Assembly: GCA_947466515.1 (NCBI GenBank)
Contig: CANIEM010000005.1
Location: forward strand, 1 to 58,057
Length of the DNA stretch: 58,057 nucleotides
Reading direction: 5' to 3'
Source: Verrucomicrobia subdivision 6 bacterium
Lineage (GTDB): Bacteria; Verrucomicrobiota; Verrucomicrobiia; Methylacidiphilales; Verrucolacustridaceae
The notes below the pieces were generated by a model. That model was not told the DNA's origin, did no database searches, and saw only the letters and a list, made by a program, of their open reading frames with translations. Every line of letters starts with the position of its first letter. The stretch's first letter is position 1. The translations under genes and the position numbers were made by a program. This document shows positions 42,371 through 51,323 of the stretch, piece after piece.

Positions 42371-43585
42371 ATGGATTTTGCTTCCCTCGGACTTTCCTCC
42401 TCTGTTCTCCAAGCCGTCGTCGACCTCGGATACAAGGAGCCCACCCCCATCCAGGCCCAAGCCATCCCCGTTGCTCTTTCAGGAAAAGATATCATCGGCT
42501 CCGCTCAAACCGGAACAGGCAAAACCGCCGCCTTCGCCCTTCCTATTCTCCAACACCTCGGGAAGCCAGGTTCCATGCGTGCACTCATTCTTGAACCCAC
42601 CCGCGAACTTGCCGACCAAGTCGCCGCCGCCCTTGAAGTTTTCGCGAAACACACCGGCCTTCGTATCGGCCTAATCTACGGCGGCGTCGGCTACGGAGCC
42701 CAACGCGAACAAATCAAACGGGGCATCGATATCCTCGTCGCTACCCCTGGCCGCTTACTCGACCTCGTCGGCCAAGGAGACCTCAACTTCGGCCATCTCA
42801 CCCACCTCGTCCTCGATGAAGTCGATCGCATGCTCGATATGGGCTTCCTCCCCGACGTCAAACGCATCGTCTCCCTCTGCCCCGAGAAACGTCAAACCCT
42901 CTTTTTCTCTGCCACCATCCCCCCCGAAATCGAACGACTTACCCAGTGGGCCCTCAAAGAACCTGTAACCATCGAGATTGGTCTGCGCCAATCCGCGGCC
43001 GAAACCGTCACCCACGCCCTCTACCCCGTCGCCGCCGATCAAAAACACGAACTCCTTCTCGGTTTGCTGGAAAAAACCCACTACGAAAGTGTCATCGTCT
43101 TTTGTCGCACCCGCATGGGCTCCGATCGCGTGGCAGGCAGCCTTTCCAACCTCCCTCACCCCGTCGGCGTCCTCCACTCCGACCGCTCTCAGGCAGAGCG
43201 CACCGAAGCACTCACTGGATTTCGTTCAGGAAAATATCCTATCCTCGTCGCCACCGACATCGCTGCTCGTGGTCTCGACATCGCAGGGATCACCCACGTG
43301 ATTAATTATGATGTCCCCCAGCACCCTGAAGATTATGTCCACCGCATCGGCCGAACCGGTCGTGCCGCTAAGGAAGGGGATGCTTTTACCCTCTTCGTCG
43401 CAGAAGAGCTACCTCACGTCGAAGCCATCGAACGCATGCTCGGTCAGAAACTACCTCGCACAAAACTGGAAAACTTTCCCTACCGCTTCACCGCACTATT
43501 CGAAGAAGGCCACACCGTGGCCCAAACCCGAATGCGCGGAATTCGCACCGTCCGCGGCTACACCTTCGGCGCTCGCCGCCGCTAA
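42371..43585 (+). CDS. rhlE: DEAD-box-type RNA helicase RhlE-like
   Basis: A 404-residue ATP-dependent RNA helicase from the ATG at 42371 (MDFASLGLSSSVLQAVVDLGY); a further 17 open codons upstream are ignored. Motifs: Q motif PTPIQAQAIP, motif I AQTGTGKT, Ib TPGRLLDL, II, III SATIPPEI, V ATDIAARGLDI, VI HRIGRTGRA. Motif II reads DEVD rather than DEAD, a conservative Ala-to-Val change. The C-terminus is short and lacks the long basic RhlE tail. Confidence 0.92.
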   Translation: MDFASLGLSSSVLQAVVDLGYKEPTPIQAQAIPVALSGKDIIGSAQTGTGKTAAFALPILQHLGKPGSMRALILEPTRELADQVAAALEVFAKHTGLRIGLIYGGVGYGAQREQIKRGIDILVATPGRLLDLVGQGDLNFGHLTHLVLDEVDRMLDMGFLPDVKRIVSLCPEKRQTLFFSATIPPEIERLTQWALKEPVTIEIGLRQSAAETVTHALYPVAADQKHELLLGLLEKTHYESVIVFCRTRMGSDRVAGSLSNLPHPVGVLHSDRSQAERTEALTGFRSGKYPILVATDIAARGLDIAGITHVINYDVPQHPEDYVHRIGRTGRAAKEGDAFTLFVAEELPHVEAIERMLGQKLPRTKLENFPYRFTALFEEGHTVAQTRMRGIRTVRGYTFGARRR

Positions 43586-43660
43586 TCATCTACCGGCGGC
43601 GGGGCCCTTGTCGGGACTTAATCCCTTTCCCCTCCGCCTCAAAACCCTAGCCTATCCTCT

Positions 43661-44302
43661 ATGTCTGCACCTGGGATTTCCCCCACCTCTACACCCCTCC
43701 TCTTTACCGGCGGCCTCGCTGAGACCAACGCCTACCTGCTCAACCTCCAAGGGCACCTTCTCGCTATCGATGCCCCCGAGGGTTTTCTCAATTTCCTCAA
43801 AACAAAAAATCTTAAACCTCACTCCCTCCTCCTGACCCACGGCCACTGGGACCATATCTGGGACGCCGCCGCCATCGCGGAGTGGGCCGCTTGCCCAGTC
43901 TATTATCATCCCGATAGCGCCTTTCTCTGTCTCGAACCCGACTCCATGCTCGCTTTTGGTCTCCCCAAAAAAATCCAACCCGTCCACGCCACCCAACTCC
44001 TTGAGGAAAAAACTCCACCCCCGCCCACTTGGCCCCAAGCCAAACTTCTCCACGTTCCAGGACACTGCCCAGGTAGCCTCTGCCTCTACCTCCCACAAAC
44101 TCACCAACTTTTCGGTGGAGACGTCCTCTTTGCCGATGGCGTCGGTCGCTGGGACCTGCCCGGAGGAAGTCGAGACCTCCTCATCACAGGCATTCAGAAA
44201 AAAATTCTCCCTCTTCCACCACAAACTACTGTTTATCCTGGCCATGGCTCCACCACCACCGTCGGTCGCGAAGCTTCCTCCAACCCCTTTTTACAAAGCT
44301 AG
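43661..44302 (+). CDS. Metallo-beta-lactamase-fold hydrolase (glyoxalase II-like)
   Basis: A 213-residue protein with the zinc motif H60-x-H62-x-D64-H65 in LLTHGHWDHIWD, followed by VPGHCPGSLCLYL, FGGDVLFADGVGRWDLPGG and VYPGHGSTTTVGREA, the order seen in glyoxalase II-like thioesterases. It probably hydrolyses a thioester or similar bond; the substrate is unknown. It is convergent with trpD, with a 4-bp overlap. Confidence 0.88.
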   Translation: MSAPGISPTSTPLLFTGGLAETNAYLLNLQGHLLAIDAPEGFLNFLKTKNLKPHSLLLTHGHWDHIWDAAAIAEWAACPVYYHPDSAFLCLEPDSMLAFGLPKKIQPVHATQLLEEKTPPPPTWPQAKLLHVPGHCPGSLCLYLPQTHQLFGGDVLFADGVGRWDLPGGSRDLLITGIQKKILPLPPQTTVYPGHGSTTTVGREASSNPFLQS

Positions 44303-45366
44303 CCCCGACTCCACGTCCTCCATCTTTCTAAAAGAGCCCGCGCAGCCCCTTTCCTAATCGTTTCGTCTGCCAACTTGCGCCCCTCCTCCCAATCTTTTCC
44401 CATCCCCGCTAACCAAAGCAACGCACCCGCGTTCCACCCCACCGACCCCCGCACAGCCCGCGCCCCATCCCCCGCCAGCACCGCAGAGATGCGGGCCGCA
44501 CTCTCCTCCGCTCGAGGAGCTTCCAAATCCAAGGAAGAACCCCACTCCCCAGGCGCCGACTCCTCCGTCAGATCAAATTTTCTCCCACCCGTTTTTCCCA
44601 CCAACCGATTCCGCCCCAAAGGCGATAGCTCCCCCAAGGGAGCCCCCTTTTCATCTTCCCCATAAACAATCGCATACGATTCCACCGCTAACCTCTCCAG
44701 CACTTCCGCCAATATGGCCATATCCTCCTCACGGAAAACCCCGACCAACCGAACTTCAGGTTTCGCAGGATTCACTAACGGTCCCAAGAAATGAAACGCC
44801 GTTCGCTTTCCCTGCGCTGATAAAATCTTCCTCGCGCCCGCCACCCCAGCAAAAGCTGGATGAAAATCTGGAGCATAAAGAAAAGCACACCCCACCTCAC
44901 CCAGACAGCTGGCCAACTCTCCCGCATCCCTTGCGCTCTTCACCCCCAGCGCACTCAAAGCATCCGCACTCCCGCTCGGTCGGGTGATCCCCCGATTCCC
45001 ATGTTTCGCTACAGGCAAACCCGACGCCGCCGCCACCAACGCTGCCGCTGTAGATATATTCACGATCGGTCTCCCCCCTCCCCCCGTCCCACAACAGTCT
45101 GCCAATCCCTTCCCCCCCCACTTCCCCGTCAACCCCGCCGGCTTCGCCCGACCCAAAAAAGCCCGCGCCATCCCTGCGAGCTCAGCACCCGTCTCCCCCT
45201 TCTCCGCCCAAGCCAATAGAAACTCCGCCTTCGCACCATCTCCAACACCCTCGTCCGCCAAAATGGCCACCAACTCCTCCGACTCCCCGCCGCTCAACTC
45301 CCGACCCTCCCGACAATGCATTGTCGCCCGAGCCAAGGCGGCCGATCCGACCACTTCACAACTCAT
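44299..45366 (-). CDS. trpD: Anthranilate phosphoribosyltransferase
   Basis: A 355-residue enzyme transferring phosphoribosyl to anthranilate in tryptophan synthesis. The PRPP-binding motif is GTGGGGRPIVNISTAAA (usually GTGGD), and KHGNRGITRPSGSADALSALGV follows. Its ATG overlaps the stop of the pilT-type gene upstream (ATGA), so a tryptophan gene is coupled to pilus ATPase genes rather than to other trp genes. The Gly in place of the motif's Asp is the only visible oddity. Confidence 0.87.
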   Translation of the reverse strand: MSCEVVGSAALARATMHCREGRELSGGESEELVAILADEGVGDGAKAEFLLAWAEKGETGAELAGMARAFLGRAKPAGLTGKWGGKGLADCCGTGGGGRPIVNISTAAALVAAASGLPVAKHGNRGITRPSGSADALSALGVKSARDAGELASCLGEVGCAFLYAPDFHPAFAGVAGARKILSAQGKRTAFHFLGPLVNPAKPEVRLVGVFREEDMAILAEVLERLAVESYAIVYGEDEKGAPLGELSPLGRNRLVGKTGGRKFDLTEESAPGEWGSSLDLEAPRAEESAARISAVLAGDGARAVRGSVGWNAGALLWLAGMGKDWEEGRKLADETIRKGAARALLERWRTWSRG

Positions 45367-46439
45367 CCGATCCCTGACTCCTTCGGCAGAAACTCCTGAA
45401 ATCTCAATTTATCAATCGATTTCATATACGCCTCCATCGGCGAAACCCGCCCCGCCTTCAAATGCCCATCAATCGCATCATCCATTAACTGCATCCCCTC
45501 CGCCTTCCCCGTTTTCAAAACGTCGTTCAACTTCATCGTCGCCCCTTCCCGAATAATCGAAGCCACCGCATTGTTTCCCACAAGAATCTCGTTTACCGCC
45601 AGCCGCCCTCCACCATCGGAACGCTTCAACAAAAGCTGAGCGCACACCGCACGAAGTGAATTCGCCAACATAGTTCGAATCTGCTCCTGCTGATTACTTG
45701 GAAAAGCATCGATAATTCGATCCACCGTCTTGCGCGCGTTGTTCGTATGCAACGTGCCAAAAACTAACAACCCCGTCTCCGCCGCCGTTAAGGCCAAGGC
45801 AATCGTCTCCAAGTCCCGCATTTCCCCCACCAAAACCACGTCCGCATCCTCCCGCAACGCCGCCTTCAGTCCCGTCGCAAAACTTGGCGTCTCGTTCGGC
45901 ACCTCCCTCTGCGTAATGACCGACTTCTTGTTCGGATGCACGAACTCAATCGGCTCTTCAATCGTCACAATATGCCGCGAGTAATTTGTGTTAATCGAAT
46001 CCACCACCGCCGCCAACGTCGTCGACTTTCCCGAACCAGTCGGGCCCGTCACTAAAACCAGACCTGATTTATAGTTCCCAAAACTTTCAATCACTGGCGG
46101 CACCCCTAGCTCCTTCAAAGTCTTAATCTTTGTCGGAATAATTCGAAAAACCGCCCCGTAGCCATGCAACTGTTTATAATAGTTGCAACGAAAACGGCTC
46201 GCCTCGTCCATCTCATAGGCGAAATCCAAGTCGCCCACTTCGGTAAACTTGCGCCATGCAGGAGGCGAACAGATTGGTTGTAAAAGCTGCGTAATCGATT
46301 CTCTCGTTAAAGGTGCCTCCTGAATCGCCGTAACCTCGCCGTGCCTCCGGATTTTCGCGGGCTGACCCTCAAGTAGATGTAAATCACTCCCCCCTTTTTC
46401 CACTAAAACCGAAAAGAGTTCGTCGATCGGGTGGTTCAT
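45363..46439 (-). CDS. PilT/PilU-type pilus retraction ATPase (short paralogue)
   Basis: A 358-residue hexameric secretion ATPase. Walker A is VLVTGPTGSGKSTT, the Asp box VTIEEPIEF, Walker B VLVGEMRDLETIALALTAAETG and the His box FGTLHTNNA. The C-terminal stretch NAVASIIREGATMKLNDVLKTG differs from the AIRNLIRE retraction motif of PilT, which is more like PilU. Its ATG sits inside the upstream paralogue's stop (TAATG) and its stop overlaps trpD. Confidence 0.92.
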   Translation of the reverse strand: MNHPIDELFSVLVEKGGSDLHLLEGQPAKIRRHGEVTAIQEAPLTRESITQLLQPICSPPAWRKFTEVGDLDFAYEMDEASRFRCNYYKQLHGYGAVFRIIPTKIKTLKELGVPPVIESFGNYKSGLVLVTGPTGSGKSTTLAAVVDSINTNYSRHIVTIEEPIEFVHPNKKSVITQREVPNETPSFATGLKAALREDADVVLVGEMRDLETIALALTAAETGLLVFGTLHTNNARKTVDRIIDAFPSNQQEQIRTMLANSLRAVCAQLLLKRSDGGGRLAVNEILVGNNAVASIIREGATMKLNDVLKTGKAEGMQLMDDAIDGHLKAGRVSPMEAYMKSIDKLRFQEFLPKESGIG

Positions 46440-47728
46440 TAGAGTCCCGCCGCCAATCCTGTGGCAAAGGCCTTCTTGTTTTCTGCACGCCGATAGGCCT
46501 CTTCCCCTGAAATAATTCCCTTATCCAAATGCTCCTGCAAACTGTCGTCCATTAGCTTCATCCCCAACTTCTTCCCTGTCTGCATCACTCCAGGCAACAT
46601 AAAGGTCTTCGCTTCACGAATTAAATTACCCACCGCTGGATTATTCACCAGCACCTCCAAAGCCAAGACCCGCCCGTTCCCATCCTTACGCGGAATCAAC
46701 TGCTGGCAAACAATCCCTCGCAACGATTCACTGACCATCGTCCGAATCTGGGACTGCTGCTCCACCGGAAACACATCCAGCAACCGATCCAAAGTTCGCG
46801 CCGCAGTACTCGTATGTAGCGTCCCCAAAACTAAGTGACCCGTCTCCGACGCACTGATCGCCAAAGAGATCGTCTCCAGATCCCTCATCTCTCCTACCAT
46901 GATCACATCCGGATCTTCCCGCAACGCCGCCCGTAACGCGCTCGAGAAACTGGCCGAATTGGCTCCAATTTCCCGTTGGGAAACCTGACAACCCGAGGGA
47001 GTAAAAACGTACTCAATCGGATCTTCCAATGTAATGATGTGATCCTTTCTCTCTCGGTTAATGTGGTCGACCATCGATGCCAAAGTCGTCGACTTTCCAC
47101 TACCCACCGCTCCTGTTACCAAAACCAGACCATTGTGATACCGCGTTAAGGTTTTCAGAACGGGCGGCAACCCCAACTCATCCATCGTCCGAATCTTGTT
47201 GGAAATTACACGGAAGACCGATTCCCACCCGCGTCTCTGCCGCACCACACTCGTTCGGAATCGAGCCAACCCCTCCGCTTCATAGCAAAAATCAAACGAC
47301 CCATGCTCCTCCACCGTTCGAGTCTGTTTCGGTAGCAGGAAAGAGCGCCCCAACTGCTCTGTCTCCTCCTTACTCAAATGCCGCGCCCCTGCTCCCTCCA
47401 GCGGGGCGAGCTGACCGTGAATCCGTACCAAAGCTGGTGCGTCAGGCCCCAGATGGAGGTCGCTCGCCCCCATCTCCACCGCCCGCTCCAAATAAGCCCG
47501 TACCACACTGCTATCTTGAACTTCCGCCCCACCCCCCGCCTGCTCAATCAGACTTCGCAACATCCCGATATGCTCCGATGGCAGCAACTGCTGCTCCTCT
47601 ATCAAATCTAAAGCCGCCACCTTCGGGTTGGCCGTCGTTACCACCCGGACCTGCTCGGCCTGCTCGGCTGTCATCCAGCCCTGCTCCAGACTTGTCGTCA
47701 GAACATAATCGTTATACGAGGCGCTCAT
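46439..47728 (-). CDS. pilT: PilT-type pilus retraction ATPase (long paralogue)
   Basis: A 429-residue protein: an N-terminal extension of about 75 residues (MSASYNDYVLTTSLEQGWMT…), then the PilT core. Walker A is VTGAVGSGKSTT, with Ala-Val in place of the usual Pro-Thr; Walker B is IMVGEMRDLETI and the His box GTLHTSTA. PAVGNLIREAKTFMLPGVMQTGKKLGMKLMDDSL is close to the PilT retraction motif. First gene of a three-gene unit with the shorter paralogue and trpD. Confidence 0.92.
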   Translation of the reverse strand: MSASYNDYVLTTSLEQGWMTAEQAEQVRVVTTANPKVAALDLIEEQQLLPSEHIGMLRSLIEQAGGGAEVQDSSVVRAYLERAVEMGASDLHLGPDAPALVRIHGQLAPLEGAGARHLSKEETEQLGRSFLLPKQTRTVEEHGSFDFCYEAEGLARFRTSVVRQRRGWESVFRVISNKIRTMDELGLPPVLKTLTRYHNGLVLVTGAVGSGKSTTLASMVDHINRERKDHIITLEDPIEYVFTPSGCQVSQREIGANSASFSSALRAALREDPDVIMVGEMRDLETISLAISASETGHLVLGTLHTSTAARTLDRLLDVFPVEQQSQIRTMVSESLRGIVCQQLIPRKDGNGRVLALEVLVNNPAVGNLIREAKTFMLPGVMQTGKKLGMKLMDDSLQEHLDKGIISGEEAYRRAENKKAFATGLAAGL

Positions 47729-47826
47729 TTTGTACTTCCGAAAGCATCCCCTGCTTCTTCGGGCGGATCAATCGCAACCAACTCTTTCCTCTGCCTCGCC
47801 CACGATTCTGTGGATAACTTCCACCC

Positions 47827-49536
47827 ATGACCAAGGATCAAGTCATCGTCGCCCTACGCGAAATCGGTACCATTCTCGAGCTCCAAGGAGAAAACCCCTT
47901 CAAATGTCGCGCCTACCTCAACGCGGCCCGCACCCTCGAAACATCCCCCACCGATCTTGCCGAACTCGTCCGCACCAACCGCCTCAGCGAACTCCCCGGA
48001 ATCGGAGATGCCCTTCGCGAAAAAATCACCACCCTCGTCACCTCAGGAAAACTCCCCTACCTCGAACAACTCCGCGCCTCTATCCCCTCAGGCCTCCTCT
48101 CCCTTCTCGAACTCCCTGGGCTGGGCCCAAAGAAACTTCGGCTCTTACGCGACCAACTCGACATCGAATCCATCGAATCACTCTCCGCCGCATGCTCCGA
48201 TGGGCGACTCGCTTCCATTGCAGGCCTTGGCGAAAAAACCGCCACTAACCTCCTCGAAGCTATCGCACGCCGAGCCACCTACCAAAAGTTCCATCGCCTC
48301 GGCGATGCTCTGCCCGTCGCTCAAGCTCTTCTCTCCCACCTCCGACAATGCCCAGAAGTCCAAAATGCGGAAATCGCCGGCAGTCTTCGTCGAGGCAAAG
48401 AAATTGTCAAAGATCTGGATTTCATCGCCACTTCCACCCAACCCAAGAAAGTCATGCACGCCTTCGTCACCGCACCTTCCGTCGAGAAAATTGTCGCCCA
48501 AGGCGAAACCAAATCGAGCGTCATCCTTGCGGGCGGCATTCCCTGCGACCTCCGCGTCATCCCGCCCGAGGCTTGGGCCACCGCCCTCGCCCACTTCACC
48601 GGCTCGAAAGAGCACAATATTGCTCTCCGCCAACGCGCCATCGATCAAGGCCTCCACCTCAGCGAATGGGGCCTCTTTAAGGGAAAATCGAAGACTCCCC
48701 TCAAACTCAAAGAGGAGAAAGATCTCCACCGCGCTCTCGGCCTCGCTTTTATTCCCCCCGAACTCCGCGAAGACAGTGGAGAAGTTGCCGCCGCTGAAAA
48801 AGACCAACTGCCCGACCTCCTCACCCGCGCCGAAATTCGCGGCTGCCTCCACAATCACACCCTCGCCAGCGATGGCCAGGACACTCTCGAAGCTATGGCC
48901 CAAGCTGCTGCTACGCTTGGACTCGAATGGCTTGGAATCGCCGACCACTCTAAATCCTCATTCCAAGCTCGCGGTCTTACCGAAGAAAAGCTCCTCGACC
49001 AAGTGAAAGAGATTCGCGCACTCAATTTGAAAAAGCCTAAGTGCACCCTCCTCGCCGGCACCGAGTGCGACATCCTCAAAGGCGGAAAACTCGATTTTCC
49101 CGACGATCTCTTATCTCAACTCGACTACGTCATTGCCTCCGTCCATTCAGGATTCACTTCCGATGAAAACGAAATGACCGATCGCATCATTCGCGCCATG
49201 GAGAACGAACACGTCACCTGCCTCGGCCACGCTACTGGCCGCCTCCTCCTCGAGAGGGAACCCTACGCCCTCAATATCCCAAAAATCCTCGAGGCCGCCG
49301 CCGCCACAGGCACTTGGATCGAGCTCAACGCCAACCCATGGCGGCTCGATCTCGATTGGCGCTGGTGGCACAAAGCCCGCGATCTCGGAGTTCTCTGCTC
49401 GATCAACCCCGACGCCCATAAAACTTCTCACCTTCGTTACCTCGATCTTGGCGTCACTCTTGCCCGCAAAGGCTGGCTTCGCCCCCAGGATGTCATCAAT
49501 ACCCGGACCCTCTCCGCCCTTCGCAAACTTCTCTAA
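47827..49536 (+). CDS. polX: PolX-type DNA polymerase with PHP domain
   Basis: A 569-residue protein. The N-terminal polymerase beta-like part (about 1-310) has helix-hairpin-helix segments (LSELPGIGDALREKI; LLELPGLGPKKL) and the catalytic AGSLRRGKEIVKDLDFIA with two Asp ligands. The PHP domain (about 330-569) has CLHNHTLASDGQDTL, IADHSKSS, GTECDI, SVHSGF and NPDAHKTSHLRY. The family does base-excision repair gap filling, and the PHP part acts as a 3'-5' exonuclease or phosphatase. It precedes the PKS operon by 45 bp on the same strand. Confidence 0.93.
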   Translation: MTKDQVIVALREIGTILELQGENPFKCRAYLNAARTLETSPTDLAELVRTNRLSELPGIGDALREKITTLVTSGKLPYLEQLRASIPSGLLSLLELPGLGPKKLRLLRDQLDIESIESLSAACSDGRLASIAGLGEKTATNLLEAIARRATYQKFHRLGDALPVAQALLSHLRQCPEVQNAEIAGSLRRGKEIVKDLDFIATSTQPKKVMHAFVTAPSVEKIVAQGETKSSVILAGGIPCDLRVIPPEAWATALAHFTGSKEHNIALRQRAIDQGLHLSEWGLFKGKSKTPLKLKEEKDLHRALGLAFIPPELREDSGEVAAAEKDQLPDLLTRAEIRGCLHNHTLASDGQDTLEAMAQAAATLGLEWLGIADHSKSSFQARGLTEEKLLDQVKEIRALNLKKPKCTLLAGTECDILKGGKLDFPDDLLSQLDYVIASVHSGFTSDENEMTDRIIRAMENEHVTCLGHATGRLLLEREPYALNIPKILEAAAATGTWIELNANPWRLDLDWRWWHKARDLGVLCSINPDAHKTSHLRYLDLGVTLARKGWLRPQDVINTRTLSALRKLL

Positions 49537-49581
49537 CCTCCATTTGCGGTTTTTTCCACTCCCCTTACCCTAATTATCCTC

Positions 49582-50631
49582 GTGTTTCTTCACTCCATCG
49601 GAACCGCTCTCCCACCCCGTGCTTTCACTCAAGCCGAGGTTTTCTCTGCACTGCAAAATAATCCCACTTTTCATCAACTCACCCCTCGCTCCCGCGCCCT
49701 TCTTCGTAAAGTTCTCCAAAATCGGAATGGCATCGAAACCCGCCATTTTTGCCTCGAACAGATGGAGGATGCCTTTGTCTTTGAACCCGACAAAATGATG
49801 GCCCGCTTTCAACAACACGCTCCCGCCCTCGCCGAAGCCGCCGCCCGGCGAACTCTCCAGAAATCTGGACTTAAATTCTCCGACATCGACGCTCTCCTCG
49901 TCGCCACCTGCACTGGTTACCTCTGCCCAGGACTCACCAGCTACCTCACTCAAAGCCTAGGTCTCTCTTCTTCCCTCACCTTCCTCGATCTTGTCGGCCT
50001 CGGATGTGGAGCCGCTCTTCCCGCGATCCAGCAGGCCTCCGCCCTTGTCTCCTCAGGCCAAGCTCGCCACGCCCTCGTTGTTTGCGTCGAAATCTGCTCC
50101 GCCGCCTCCTATCTCGACGATGACCCAGGCGTTCTCATCAGCGCCTGCCTTTTCGGGGACGGTGCCGCCGCCACCCTCGTTTCGGCCACTGCTCCACCCA
50201 CCCAAAAAAAAGTGCGCCTCCTCAAAACCTCTTCTCATCTCGCCCCTGAACATCGAGATTTTCTACGATTCGATCACCGCCAAGGACTCCTCCGCAATCT
50301 CCTCGCTCCGGAAGTTCCCACCCTCGCCGCCCAACACGCTCGCACCGTTTTTCAACGTGCTGGCCTGCAGGAAAAAGATATCACTGGGTGGGTCTGGCAC
50401 GCAGGCGGCCGCGATGTTCTTGCCGCCCTCCGGGCTGAATTTTCGTTGGAGGAAAAAGATACCCGCCACAGTACCGAAGTCCTCCGTACCCACGGAAATA
50501 TGAGCAGTCCATCCTGCCTCTTTGCCCTCCAATCTGCCCTAGCCAATGGAACTCCCGACGGCCACTGGTGGCTCGCCTCTTTTGGTGCTGGCTTCTCCAG
50601 TTATGGGGCTCTCCTCGACGTCACCTCATGA
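49582..50631 (+). CDS. Type III polyketide synthase (chalcone/alkylresorcinol synthase family)
   Basis: A 349-residue ketosynthase. The triad is visible: C142 in LVGLGCGAALPA, H273 in WVWHAGGRDVL and N306 in THGNMSSPSCLFAL. GVLISACLFGDGAAATLV is the usual dimer-core motif. The start is GTG with a TAATTAT sequence 5-6 nt upstream, so the mRNA may be leaderless. Bacterial relatives condense acyl starters with malonyl-CoA into pyrones or resorcinols. It is coupled by ATGA to a methyltransferase gene and, through it, to a flavoprotein gene. Confidence 0.92.
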   Translation: MFLHSIGTALPPRAFTQAEVFSALQNNPTFHQLTPRSRALLRKVLQNRNGIETRHFCLEQMEDAFVFEPDKMMARFQQHAPALAEAAARRTLQKSGLKFSDIDALLVATCTGYLCPGLTSYLTQSLGLSSSLTFLDLVGLGCGAALPAIQQASALVSSGQARHALVVCVEICSAASYLDDDPGVLISACLFGDGAAATLVSATAPPTQKKVRLLKTSSHLAPEHRDFLRFDHRQGLLRNLLAPEVPTLAAQHARTVFQRAGLQEKDITGWVWHAGGRDVLAALRAEFSLEEKDTRHSTEVLRTHGNMSSPSCLFALQSALANGTPDGHWWLASFGAGFSSYGALLDVTS

Positions 50632-51323
50632 ACTCCCGCCGCCTTACCCCAGAAATCCTCGACTCCCTTCCCCCTTCTGATCCCGCTGCACTCGCCAGTC
50701 GACGCGATCTCCAGCGCATTCACCCCTTTCTTGGTCAACACCGACTCTGGATCGAATGGCTCAAAAAAACATACCCCTCCGGCCCGCCCCGCTCTCTGGC
50801 TGACCTCGGTTGCGGCGACGCCTATCTCCTCGCTCAGATTCTGCCGCTCGCTTTCCCTGACGGCGGCAACGGATGTCACCTCCTTCTCGTCGATCGGCAG
50901 CCTTGTGTTTCTTCAGCCATCCTTGCGCAATTCCGCCAAGCGCACTGGCAACCCGCGGTTCTTTCCGCCACCGCTTTCTCATGGGCTCAAAGCACAACCG
51001 CTGTGGACCTCGTCCTGACCAACCTTTTCCTTCATCACTTCGAAGATGCCCCTCTGGAGAAACTTCTGAGCGAAATTAGCAGAATCGCCCACCGCTTCGC
51101 CGCCGCAGAACCACGACGCAATCTCGCAAGTACGATCGGCTCCCGCCTCCTTCGTCTTCTCGGTTGTCACCCCGTCACCCTCCACGATGCCCGGGTCAGC
51201 GTCGCCGCAGGTTTCCGTGCCAAAGAACTATCTCAACTCTGGCCCTCCTCACTCACCTGGAGCCTAAAAGAAAAGCAAACTGGTCCCTTTACCCACTTCT
51301 TTTCCGCAGAAAGGAAGGATTGA
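50628..51323 (+). CDS. Class I SAM-dependent methyltransferase in the PKS operon
   Basis: A 231-residue protein starting at the ATG at 50628, which overlaps the PKS stop (ATGA). The SAM motif I is SLADLGCGDAYLL (about 57-69), followed by LLLVDRQP (acidic loop) and VDLVLTNLFLHHFED. The family is the type found beside bacterial type III PKS genes, where it is thought to methylate the phenolic product. It is coupled to the next gene by TTGA. Confidence 0.87.
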   Translation: MNSRRLTPEILDSLPPSDPAALASRRDLQRIHPFLGQHRLWIEWLKKTYPSGPPRSLADLGCGDAYLLAQILPLAFPDGGNGCHLLLVDRQPCVSSAILAQFRQAHWQPAVLSATAFSWAQSTTAVDLVLTNLFLHHFEDAPLEKLLSEISRIAHRFAAAEPRRNLASTIGSRLLRLLGCHPVTLHDARVSVAAGFRAKELSQLWPSSLTWSLKEKQTGPFTHFFSAERKD

